Of a DNA stretch of 64,000 nt, positions 25,816 to 33,742 are shown piece after piece. The stretch covers positions 1 through 64,000 of the forward strand of contig JBGAIM010000002.1 of NCBI GenBank assembly GCA_044225555.1. Direction: 5' to 3'. Numbering within the stretch: position 1 is the first letter of the stretch; every line of letters starts with the position of its first letter. The position numbers and the translations under genes are program-made. The DNA comes from JADLHS01 sp044225555. Lineage in GTDB: Bacteria > Verrucomicrobiota > Verrucomicrobiia > Limisphaerales > JADLHS01. Under the pieces are notes generated by a model, which saw nothing but the letters and a program-made list of their open reading frames with translations, was not told where the DNA came from and did not search any database.

Positions 25816-26837
25816 CGTTGCTCGCGCTCGAAACGTCTTGCGACGAAACCAGTGCGGCAGTGGTCCGTGACGGCGCGATTCTCTCCAACACCGTCGCTTC
25901 ACAAATCAAATTGCACGCCGAATACGGTGGCGTCGTCCCCGAACTCGCCGCTCGTGAGCATCTGAAGAATCTGATTCCGGTGACGAACGCCGCGTTGCGC
26001 GAGGCCGGAGTTCAAGCCGACCAACTCGATGCCGTGGCGGCAACGCAAGGACCCGGACTGCCGGCCGCGTTGATGGTGGGTTTCAAGGCCGGCCAGGCGA
26101 TGGCGTTCTCGTTGAGCAAGCCGTTCGTGGGCATTCACCATCACGAGGCGCATTTGTACTCGCCATGGATTTCGGGCTCGCCAGCGCGTGCGGACTTTGG
26201 CGCGTTCGAGCCGAACGTGTCTCTCATCGTCAGTGGCGGCCATACAATGCTGGTTCACGTGGAATCGGAACTGAAGCATCGCGTGCTCGGCGGCACGATT
26301 GATGACGCCGCCGGGGAGTGTTTTGACAAGACGGGCAAGTTGATGGGGCTGGCGTATCCCGCCGGGCCGATCATTGATCGGTTGGCGGAGCAGGGGAATC
26401 CCAAGGCGTACGACTTTCCGCGTCCACTGTTGAACGATACGAATGACGATTTCAGCTTCAGCGGATTGAAGACCTCGGTGCGTTATTTCCTTCGCGATCA
26501 TCCTGCCTACATGGACAACGAACAATCCATCCGCGACGTCTGCGCCAGCGTGCAGGCGGCCATTGTCGAAGTGCTGGCGACGAAAACCATTCGCGCGGCC
26601 AAGCGGTTGGGCGTGCGGTGCGTGACGGCTTCGGGCGGGGTGACGTGCAATCGCGGGCTGCGGGCTGAATTGTCCAGTGCTTGCAAGCGAAGAGGATTTT
26701 CCCTGCGACTGGCGGAAAAAGTTCTTTGCACCGACAACGCGGCGATGATTGGAATTCTGGCCGAACGGAAGCTCGCGTTGGGCGGAGGAGTGCCGGGTTT
26801 GGATGAAGATATTCAGCCGGGCCTGGCTTTGGTTTAA
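25812..26837 (+). CDS. tsaD: tRNA N6-threonylcarbamoyladenosine transferase
   Basis: A 341-residue ASKHA-fold protein that transfers the threonylcarbamoyl group to A37 of ANN-decoding tRNAs, working with TsaB/TsaE (not in this window). It starts with the family signature LALETSCDETSAAVV; the metal ligands lie in HHHEAH, and the SGGHTMLV and FSFSGLKTSVRY motifs are intact. The start codon overlaps the ctp stop (ATGA), so they are translationally coupled. Confidence 0.97.
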   Translation: MTLLALETSCDETSAAVVRDGAILSNTVASQIKLHAEYGGVVPELAAREHLKNLIPVTNAALREAGVQADQLDAVAATQGPGLPAALMVGFKAGQAMAFSLSKPFVGIHHHEAHLYSPWISGSPARADFGAFEPNVSLIVSGGHTMLVHVESELKHRVLGGTIDDAAGECFDKTGKLMGLAYPAGPIIDRLAEQGNPKAYDFPRPLLNDTNDDFSFSGLKTSVRYFLRDHPAYMDNEQSIRDVCASVQAAIVEVLATKTIRAAKRLGVRCVTASGGVTCNRGLRAELSSACKRRGFSLRLAEKVLCTDNAAMIGILAERKLALGGGVPGLDEDIQPGLALV

Positions 26838-26866
26838 TCTTTGAGCGAATTTCAGAGCGCTGCAAA

Positions 26867-27508
26867 TCAGCTTCCACTGCCCGGAGGAGTCAATTGCTTG
26901 ATCGCCCGGGCCAGATTCTTCCGTGCCTGATCCTCGTAGCGTTCAATGAACAATGGAGTCGCAAAAATGTTACTCCGGTGCAGGAAACCACTAAGTATGG
27001 CCGACCGTCCCGTTGCAAAATCCGGCTCAGTAACCCACGCGTATTCGCAGCGAATCTGGCGCTCAAATTCGGCGTAGCGCTCCGGGCTTTGGCCGAGAAT
27101 GGACAAATCAATATCAGTGAGCAGACGGGCGTCGGTGGCGGTTGGCATTGATTGGTGTCTGGTTGCCAGAATCAAGGTGTGGACGGATTCGCAGAAACTG
27201 GCGGACTTGCCAGCCTCTCGAAGGACAGCAACCGCAAACTCAGCGCTGCGTTCCTCGTTGTCCTTCCGCCGCGTGTCGTAGATCACGTCGTGAAACCAGA
27301 TGGCGGCTTCGATGGCGATGGGATCGTCGGTGAGTTGCCGAACGACGATGAACTCGTCGAGACAGTGGGCGATGTGGTCGAGGTTGTGATAGGCGCGCCA
27401 GGATTCCGTGTAGGCGGTGTTTAGCTTCTGCCAGGGCGGCCGTGCGTCACCGCAGGCGCCGAGCCGTTGCCAGAACTCACGCCACTGATTTTCGTTCGCC
27501 GCGGCCAT
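26867..27508 (-). CDS. HD-domain phosphohydrolase-like protein
   Basis: A 213-residue protein of the predicted metal-dependent HD superfamily (COG4339-like). Candidate metal ligands are H41 in AYHNLDH and H73-D74 in WFHDVIYD, followed by RKDNEERSAEFA, the order seen in this group. The substrate is unknown; HD enzymes hydrolyse phosphomonoesters or nucleotides. Its ATG lies inside the end of coaD (32-bp overlap), so expression is probably coupled to coaD. It converges with tsaD, 29 bp apart. Confidence 0.82.
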   Translation of the reverse strand: MAAANENQWREFWQRLGACGDARPPWQKLNTAYTESWRAYHNLDHIAHCLDEFIVVRQLTDDPIAIEAAIWFHDVIYDTRRKDNEERSAEFAVAVLREAGKSASFCESVHTLILATRHQSMPTATDARLLTDIDLSILGQSPERYAEFERQIRCEYAWVTEPDFATGRSAILSGFLHRSNIFATPLFIERYEDQARKNLARAIKQLTPPGSGS

Positions 27509-27956
27509 TGAAGGTTTTCAGCAAGCGGGAATAAACGGGCGGCGGGACATACTTCCGAACGACGGCTTTCCATCCCTTCGGTCCAATCAGCCCGCGCACC
27601 ATGCTCGAACTGACTTCCGCGATGTCGCGCGGGGGCATGAGGAAAACGGTGGTCATCTTGGCGTCAAGATCGCCGTTGATGTTGCGCATCACGCGCTCGA
27701 ATTCGTAATCCGCGGGCGAGCGAATCCCGCGCAGGATGTGCGTGGCGCCGATCTCTTTCGCGTAATCAATCAGGAAGCGATTGCCAAACGTGTCCAGATG
27801 CACGCCGCGCGGATGTTTATTGGGATTAACGCCGATCGCTACCGTGAGATGATGGAAGAGGCGCACGCCTTCCTCGATCATCCAGAGATGGCCGACGGTC
27901 AACGGATCAAAGCTGCCCGCGTAAACGGCTTTGGGCTTTTTCGCGAGAGCTTTCAA
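27477..27956 (-). CDS. coaD: Pantetheine-phosphate adenylyltransferase
   Basis: A 159-residue nucleotidyltransferase that adenylates 4'-phosphopantetheine to dephospho-CoA. The nucleotide motif TVGH is at residues 20-23 in YAGSFDPLTVGH, and the EVSSSMVR motif near the C-terminus matches the family's ISSTxxR. Length is standard. It lies 3 bp after the aminotransferase stop on the same strand and overlaps the HD gene at its 3' end. Confidence 0.95.
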   Translation of the reverse strand: MKALAKKPKAVYAGSFDPLTVGHLWMIEEGVRLFHHLTVAIGVNPNKHPRGVHLDTFGNRFLIDYAKEIGATHILRGIRSPADYEFERVMRNINGDLDAKMTTVFLMPPRDIAEVSSSMVRGLIGPKGWKAVVRKYVPPPVYSRLLKTFNGRGERKSVA

Positions 27957-27959
27957 TTG

Positions 27960-29135
27960 TCAGGCTTTCAATTGGCGGCAAAAGTTCTCGATGCGGGCCA
28001 GGCCCTTCTCGATGTTCGCCATGCTCGTGGCGTAGCTGAGGCGGATGTAATCGTCCGCGCCAAAGGCGATGCCCGGGACGGCCGCGACTTTTTCCTGCTC
28101 CAACAACTTCGCGCAAAACTCGGAGGACTTCAGACCGGTCTTGGAGATGTTGGGGAACAGGTAGAACGCGCCTTTGGCATTTACGCAAGAGATGCCCGGG
28201 ATGCTGTTCAGTTTATTGAACGCGTAGGTGCGGCGCTTGGCAAATTCCGCGAGCCACTTGGGCAAATGATCTTGCGGCCCATTTAGCGCAGCGACGGCGC
28301 CTTTCTGAGCGAACGAAGTCGGGTTGCTCGTGCTGTGGCTTTGAACGGCGTCAATCGCCTTGGCAATCGGCTCCGGTGCCGCGCACCAGCCGAGTCGCCA
28401 ACCGGTCATGCTCCACGCCTTGGCGAAACCATGGACGACGATGGTGTGTTCAAAATGTGCCGGCGAGAAACTCGCCACACTCTTGACGGTGGCGCCGTCG
28501 TAGAGAAGGTGCTCGTAAATCTCGTCGCTCATGATGAGCACACCCTTTTCGACGCAGATATCACCGAGGGCTTTGACTTCGTCCGGCGTATAAACCGAGC
28601 CGGTCGGATTGCTCGGTGAGTTCAAAACAAACAAGCGCGTGCGCGGCGTGATCGCAGCACGGAGTTGTGCGGGAGTGACCTTGAACTCGGTCTTGTCGGT
28701 GGTCTCAATGATGACGGGTTTTGCGCCGGCGAGCTTGGCCATTTCGGGATAACTCAGCCAATACGGCGCGGGGATGATGACTTCGTCGCCTTCCTGGCAC
28801 GTGGCAAAAATGACGTTGTAGCAGGAGTGCTTGCCGCCGCAGGAGACGATGATCTGCGACGGCTTGTAGGAGAGACCGTTCTCGCGTTTGTGTTTGTCGG
28901 CGATGGCCTGGCGCAATTCTGGAATGCCGGCCGCGGGTGTGTATTTGGTGAAGCCATCCGCGAGCGCCTTGGCACAGGCGTCTTTGATGTGTTGCGGCGT
29001 ATCGAAGTCCGGTTCGCCGGCGCCAAAGCCGACGACGTCCAAGCCCTCTGCCTTCATTTGCTTGGCCTTGGAATCAATGGCCAGTGTAAGTGATGGTGCG
29101 AGTGAAGCAGCCCTTTGCGAAATCCTGTAGTTCAT
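27960..29135 (-). CDS. Class I aspartate aminotransferase
   Basis: A 391-residue PLP-dependent fold-type I enzyme of the aspartate aminotransferase Ib group. The ATG at 29135 gives the family start MNYRISQRAASL. FGAGEPDFDTP, the SNPTGSVY loop, the ILMSDEIYEHL aspartate and the Schiff-base lysine in HGFAKAWSMTGWRLGW are present, as is the C-terminal RLSYATS arginine. It converts oxaloacetate and glutamate to aspartate, possibly also acting on prephenate as some Ib enzymes do. It heads a minus-strand unit with coaD and the HD gene. Confidence 0.93.
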   Translation of the reverse strand: MNYRISQRAASLAPSLTLAIDSKAKQMKAEGLDVVGFGAGEPDFDTPQHIKDACAKALADGFTKYTPAAGIPELRQAIADKHKRENGLSYKPSQIIVSCGGKHSCYNVIFATCQEGDEVIIPAPYWLSYPEMAKLAGAKPVIIETTDKTEFKVTPAQLRAAITPRTRLFVLNSPSNPTGSVYTPDEVKALGDICVEKGVLIMSDEIYEHLLYDGATVKSVASFSPAHFEHTIVVHGFAKAWSMTGWRLGWCAAPEPIAKAIDAVQSHSTSNPTSFAQKGAVAALNGPQDHLPKWLAEFAKRRTYAFNKLNSIPGISCVNAKGAFYLFPNISKTGLKSSEFCAKLLEQEKVAAVPGIAFGADDYIRLSYATSMANIEKGLARIENFCRQLKA

Positions 29136-29194
29136 AAACGCGTCAATAAGCATGACGCGAGCGAGGGCCTTCGGGCAAGCGGAATCAAATCCGT

Positions 29195-30025
29195 TTAGTC
29201 CCAGTTGTTGCGGATGGCGTCCTGTACCCGGCGATAATCCGGATATTCAGCGGGGTCAACACTCTGGCCGAGCGTGCGAAAAATCTTGGGAACTTTCCAA
29301 CTCCAGCGTTCGGCGTGGCCATCCGCGAATGAGAAGTTACATCCTTTATTGTGGCGACCCGCGGGCAGATCGAACCACATCCCTTCCCAGGGACTGCCGC
29401 GCATGGGGACCCCAAAGAGCGCGTCAAGAATTCCCCCTTCATGGACTTCACCGAAGACAAAAATTTTGACCGGCTCCTTGATGTCGGCGGTGCGTTGGTA
29501 GCTGGGAATCCAATACAGGCTTGAGTTGGGGCCACCAAGTCCATTGATGGACTGGCTCATGTTGAAACTCCGGGTGCGGGGCAGCGGCAGCGTGCCGCCC
29601 CCGAGGGGTTCGACCGGCGCCCGATCCGATGGGCAACGGTAGATTCCGGCGTTGCGGTTGTAGGGGAACAGGTGACCGCTCTCAATGTTGAGGGTATTCG
29701 TATCGGCCCGGGCGTTGCCGGGACACCAGGTCTGGCTCAGGTCGAGCCCCGGGATGGGCTGGCCGGTGTTGATGTCATAGACCGAGTTGTTAGGCGGCAG
29801 GCGATCCTGATGATCCGTGGCGTACATCGTCCAACAGACCTGCAGTTGCTTGAGGTGATTCAGGCAGGCGACAGTTTGCGCCTTTTCCTTGGCCCGCGAG
29901 AGGCTGGGCAACAACAGCGCCGCCAGAATCGCGATGATGGCAATGACGACCAACAGTTCAATCAACGTGAAGGCGCGCTTCACGTTGGACAAACAAGACG
30001 GCCCACTTTGGTGCGACTGATTCAT
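29195..30025 (-). CDS. Type II prepilin-like protein (N-terminal methylation/H-x9-DG type)
   Basis: A 276-residue exported pseudopilin-like protein. The RAFTLIELLVVIAIIAILAA segment (residues about 18-37) is the prepilin peptidase site plus hydrophobic helix, and the C-terminal FSFADGHAERW is the H-x9-DG-type signature common in planctomycetes and Verrucomicrobiota, where such proteins occur in large orphan families. No secretion gene is close. The ATG at 30025 is preferred to a longer frame because it starts shortly before the leader. Role is unknown; possibly surface structures or envelope fibres. Confidence 0.87.
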   Translation of the reverse strand: MNQSHQSGPSCLSNVKRAFTLIELLVVIAIIAILAALLLPSLSRAKEKAQTVACLNHLKQLQVCWTMYATDHQDRLPPNNSVYDINTGQPIPGLDLSQTWCPGNARADTNTLNIESGHLFPYNRNAGIYRCPSDRAPVEPLGGGTLPLPRTRSFNMSQSINGLGGPNSSLYWIPSYQRTADIKEPVKIFVFGEVHEGGILDALFGVPMRGSPWEGMWFDLPAGRHNKGCNFSFADGHAERWSWKVPKIFRTLGQSVDPAEYPDYRRVQDAIRNNWD

Positions 30026-30161
30026 GCCTTTAGCGTGGCTTGATAGTGGGACATTAAGCCCCCGCTCAAAATTCGCCAAGATATTCTGGCCGCAAGATTT
30101 TGCATTGAATAGTGCGTTGCTCCGACTAGTCTGCTGGCAAACATACAACCCGTTTCGACAC

Positions 30162-31193
30162 ATGCCACAACCTTGTTATCACCCCAGCATCGAAGGCGCG
30201 CAACATGGCGCGAAAACATTGGCCCAGTTTCTCGACTATGCAAGGAAGTCCGGCGCCGCCGGCGCGCAACCATCCAACTTCATGTTGCAGGACGGAGACG
30301 GCTTCCTGACCGCCAAGCAAGTCAAGGACACGTTTGCCAAGGCGAAGATGAAACTGGACGGTGTCTCCGCGCACTGCCCCTTCTGGGTTCACACCACGGC
30401 TTGGACTGGCAGCCCGACGGTGCGACCCTTCATTCCGGCCGATGTGGCAAAAAAATCTGCCGCCGACGTGGAGAAATGGGCGGAGGATTATTGCCTGCGC
30501 CTGATGGACCTGTGCGCCGAACTCGGCGTGAAGATCGTTCCCATGTTCTGGGGCGTGGCCTTCGGTTGGGAGCTGGCCACCGGCTATCCCTGGGGATTTT
30601 GGAAGGGCGGCGATTACGACCTGCTCAAGGAAGGTCAGGACCGCTTCGTGAAGAAAACCGGCAAACTCCGCACCCACGCGCGCAAGCTTGGACTCTATCT
30701 CGCGCACGAAATCCACGGCGGCACGGCGGCAATGACGGCGGACGATTTCAACATGCTCGTGCAGATCTGCGGCGGTGACAAATGTCTGGCGGTGAATGCT
30801 GATCCGTCGCACTGCTGGGAAGGCGAGGATTTTGAAACGCGTTTCCGCAAGGTCGGCCCGCGCGTTTACGCCGCGCACGTGAAGAACTTTGTCATCCGCC
30901 GTGGCCTACCGTTGCGTATGATGGCGCCGAACTGGCCGGATCGCGCGATGCAATTCGTGGACATCCCCAGCGGCGACCTCAACATGAGCCGCTACGCCGA
31001 ACTGCTCATCAACATCGGCTACCCGCAGCGCTACTGTCAGGTCATGGGCACGAAGACCGCGCCATTGGTTGTCGAAGCCGAGAGCGCCTATCGCGATCTC
31101 GATGCTACCAGTGCGAACGGCATCCAGTTCGTGCGTGACAATCTGTGTTTCCCATTGGCGGCGGGCTCGTTTGAAGAAGGCATGGGGGCGTAG
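30162..31193 (+). CDS. Sugar phosphate isomerase/epimerase (AP endonuclease-2-like TIM barrel)
   Basis: A 343-residue cytoplasmic TIM barrel of the xylose isomerase-like superfamily. The N-terminal MPQPCYHPSIEGAQHG, the central LYLAHEIHGGTAAMT with putative metal-binding Glu/His, and AVNADPSHCWEGED followed by YAAHVKNF agree with this fold. Substrates in the family include inosose and keto-sugars. The ATG at 30162 is preferred; the longer frame starts inside the divergent prepilin gene's 5' end. It converges with the TIGR03790 gene after 28 bp. Confidence 0.87.
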   Translation: MPQPCYHPSIEGAQHGAKTLAQFLDYARKSGAAGAQPSNFMLQDGDGFLTAKQVKDTFAKAKMKLDGVSAHCPFWVHTTAWTGSPTVRPFIPADVAKKSAADVEKWAEDYCLRLMDLCAELGVKIVPMFWGVAFGWELATGYPWGFWKGGDYDLLKEGQDRFVKKTGKLRTHARKLGLYLAHEIHGGTAAMTADDFNMLVQICGGDKCLAVNADPSHCWEGEDFETRFRKVGPRVYAAHVKNFVIRRGLPLRMMAPNWPDRAMQFVDIPSGDLNMSRYAELLINIGYPQRYCQVMGTKTAPLVVEAESAYRDLDATSANGIQFVRDNLCFPLAAGSFEEGMGA

Positions 31194-31221
31194 CACCGGG
31201 TGGGGCGCGCCCGGGCCGGTT

Positions 31222-32829
31222 CTATTTGGCCGGGGCCGCCGCTAGTCCGGCGAGCTTTTGCCCAATGCCGACGGCGTCCGGGTAATCAGGAGATTCCTGT
31301 AACAGCTTCTGGTAGTTGGCCCGCGCGTCGTCGTCGCGCTTGGCGGCGATGAGTCTTTCTCCCAGGGTCAGGCGCAGACGAATGCGCTGCTGTGGAGAGG
31401 GATTCAACGTGAGCGCACGTTCGTAGGCGGCAATGGCGGATGAGGGTTTGCCTATTTCGGAATAGAGGTCGGCGAGTTTCTCCGTGAGCACGGCGCTTTC
31501 CTTGGTGGTCGGGGTGTCTTCCAGAATCGCAGCCAGTTGGGTCAAGCCCATGCCGCGCACCCGGCTGAGATTAACGATGCGTAGCGTGGACCATTCCAGC
31601 AATTTGCTTTTGCGTTCGGCGAGTTCGTTGTGCTGCTCAATCGGATTCCGTCCAAAGGGACGATAGAGCGGGTCGCCGACAACAGTGGTTTGCCACGACA
31701 GCAGCGGCTGCGAGGCGTAGGCCGCTTCGCCGAAGGTGAACCCGAAGTAAAGCCAGCGGCCGGTGAAGATGCCAACCTCTGGCGTGCCGCCGAGATACGG
31801 TTCATCCACGCAACCCATGGTGCAGGTCGCGCCCTTCGCCAGGAGCGGGCCGACCCAGTTGTGGTTGGTGCTGCGCAGCGAGGCGGCGCTGAACGAGTGC
31901 AGATGATAGGCGAACGCCCCGGGCATAAATTCAACCTCCCGAAACGTGAACGGCCCCGCCACGTTCTCACGATACCAACCCTCGTATATCGCGATGTGGC
32001 TCATGGGGAAACTGGCTGGCCAGACATCGGAACCTTCATCCACGATCGTGTCAAAGCCCAGTTGCTTGGTGACCTGGGCGGCCCCACGAATCCAGTCGTC
32101 ACCCGGCTTGTAGCCGGGGTCACTGATGTTACGCAGATCAAAATAGGCGCGTCCCCACAAACCGTCCGCTTCGGCCTGGATTGCCTTGTCCACCAGACCA
32201 CGAGCGAGTGCGGGCGTTGGCGCGTCGAGGCGGGCGACCATCAATAGGCCATTCGTGGGATTGAGCAAGGCGGCGTTGGTGACCGAGAGAAATGGATTGG
32301 CCAGCGGGCCAGTGAGGGTGTAGCCGTTGTAGTTGAGGGGCAAACAAGCGAGTTCGCTGTCCACGGCGGCTTCATTGCGGCGCAATTCGGGACGCATGGT
32401 TTCCTCGGCAGCTTCCTGCAGACCCTGATCCCGCAGAATCTTCAGGGGCACGCCATAGCACAGCACCGCGTAGCGAATCTTGGACTCGATCACTTTCCGC
32501 GCGATGCGGATGGGCTTGCCGTTGGTGCCCGGCATTTCGCCACTGCCGATGCGCCATAACTTCAGGCTCTCGAGCTTTTTCGCCAGCGGACGCTGCAGCT
32601 CGTCACGAAAATCGCCGCGCGACATGGCCTCCGCGGTGGTGAGTTTGAAACCAAAGACCTGGCTTCTGGGAACATTGCGCTGGCGGGCATAGTAATTGGC
32701 CAGCGCCTCGGATTCGGCCAGGGCGCTGTTGTAGATGACGACGACTTCGTCGCCACCGGCGAAACAGGTCAGCAAGGAACCGCCCGCCAGCACTCCAGTC
32801 AGAGCGAGCAAAAGTAACTTCCGTGTCAT
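31222..32829 (-). CDS. TIGR03790-type exported protein with C-terminal TPR
   Basis: A 535-residue exported protein. The ATG at 32829 gives a signal peptide (MTRKLLLLALTG start). The mature part opens with VVVIYNSALAESEALANYYARQRNVP, typical of TIGR03790 proteins, known mostly from Verrucomicrobiota, Planctomycetes and Acidobacteria and without assigned function. The last about 110 residues hold TPR-like helices (YERALTLNP). It may be a surface-assembly factor, but that is a guess. The adjacent minus-strand hydrolase ends 34 bp upstream of its start. Confidence 0.85.
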   Translation of the reverse strand: MTRKLLLLALTGVLAGGSLLTCFAGGDEVVVIYNSALAESEALANYYARQRNVPRSQVFGFKLTTAEAMSRGDFRDELQRPLAKKLESLKLWRIGSGEMPGTNGKPIRIARKVIESKIRYAVLCYGVPLKILRDQGLQEAAEETMRPELRRNEAAVDSELACLPLNYNGYTLTGPLANPFLSVTNAALLNPTNGLLMVARLDAPTPALARGLVDKAIQAEADGLWGRAYFDLRNISDPGYKPGDDWIRGAAQVTKQLGFDTIVDEGSDVWPASFPMSHIAIYEGWYRENVAGPFTFREVEFMPGAFAYHLHSFSAASLRSTNHNWVGPLLAKGATCTMGCVDEPYLGGTPEVGIFTGRWLYFGFTFGEAAYASQPLLSWQTTVVGDPLYRPFGRNPIEQHNELAERKSKLLEWSTLRIVNLSRVRGMGLTQLAAILEDTPTTKESAVLTEKLADLYSEIGKPSSAIAAYERALTLNPSPQQRIRLRLTLGERLIAAKRDDDARANYQKLLQESPDYPDAVGIGQKLAGLAAAPAK

Positions 32830-32863
32830 GTCTATTGGCGTCCGTGCCATTGCACAAATTCCG

Positions 32864-33652
32864 TCATTCGTTACACGTTATTTTCAAGCCATCATACGAC
32901 AGCCACACGCCGGGCGGCAATTCCGCCTGCGACTTGTCGTGGTCATAATCGTGGGTGAGGTGGGTGAGATAGGTCTGGTCCGCCCCGATGCGCCGGGCAG
33001 CCGTCAGCGCCTCGTCGAGGCACATGTGCGTGTAATGCGGCGCGTGCCGGAGCGCGTCGAGCACGGCGACCTCCACACCGCGCACCTGTTCTACCACCGG
33101 GGCCGGCACTTCCTTGCAATCGTTGAGATAGGCCAGGCGCTTTTTTCCATTTTGGATGAACAAGTATCCGTTCGTGATGAACCGGCCATGGGGCAGGGGC
33201 ATCGGAATAATCTCCAAATCACCAAACGTGAACGGGCCGGTGACCACGCGTGGCTCCGGCATGAAATAGCCCTTCGGCCAGGGACCTTCGTGGAAGGCGT
33301 ATTTGAACACGCGCCGCAAGTCATCCATCGTTTCGGCGTTGGCGTAGATGGGCAAAGTTGTGCCGCCATTGAGATCACAGAACCGTCGGCAATCGTCCAG
33401 TCCCATGATGTGATCGGCGTGTGCGTGGGTGAAAATGACGGCATCCACCTTCCGGATGTTTTCGCGGAGGCATTGCAGGCGCAATTCCGGCGTGGTGTCC
33501 ACGAGGACCGAGGTTTTACCGGTCGTGACGTAAATCGAGGGGCGGGTGCGCCAGTTCTTCGGATTCGCCAGGAACTCGGGAGGATGATCCTTGCCGATGA
33601 TGGGCACGCCTTGCGACGTGCCGCTGCCGAGAAATGTAAATGAGAACGCCAT
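32864..33652 (-). CDS. MBL-fold metallo-hydrolase, PhnP-like
   Basis: A 262-residue metallo-beta-lactamase fold enzyme. The GTSQGVP N-terminal motif and the HAHADH metal motif at residues 76-81 identify the PhnP/COG1235 branch, whose founder hydrolyses 5-phosphoribosyl 1,2-cyclic phosphate; other members cleave cyclic nucleotides. No phosphonate genes are nearby, so a general phosphodiesterase role is more likely. The ATG at 33652 is chosen because the longer open frame runs antisense through the RCC1 gene. It is divergent from that gene across 90 bp. Confidence 0.88.
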   Translation of the reverse strand: MAFSFTFLGSGTSQGVPIIGKDHPPEFLANPKNWRTRPSIYVTTGKTSVLVDTTPELRLQCLRENIRKVDAVIFTHAHADHIMGLDDCRRFCDLNGGTTLPIYANAETMDDLRRVFKYAFHEGPWPKGYFMPEPRVVTGPFTFGDLEIIPMPLPHGRFITNGYLFIQNGKKRLAYLNDCKEVPAPVVEQVRGVEVAVLDALRHAPHYTHMCLDEALTAARRIGADQTYLTHLTHDYDHDKSQAELPPGVWLSYDGLKITCNE

Positions 33653-33742
33653 GATCGAATCAGTGCCGCGCACGTTACACAACGCCGCCCGCGGCGTCGC
33701 GCACATTTTCAATTGCGATAATCGGCGCATTTCTTTCAACTT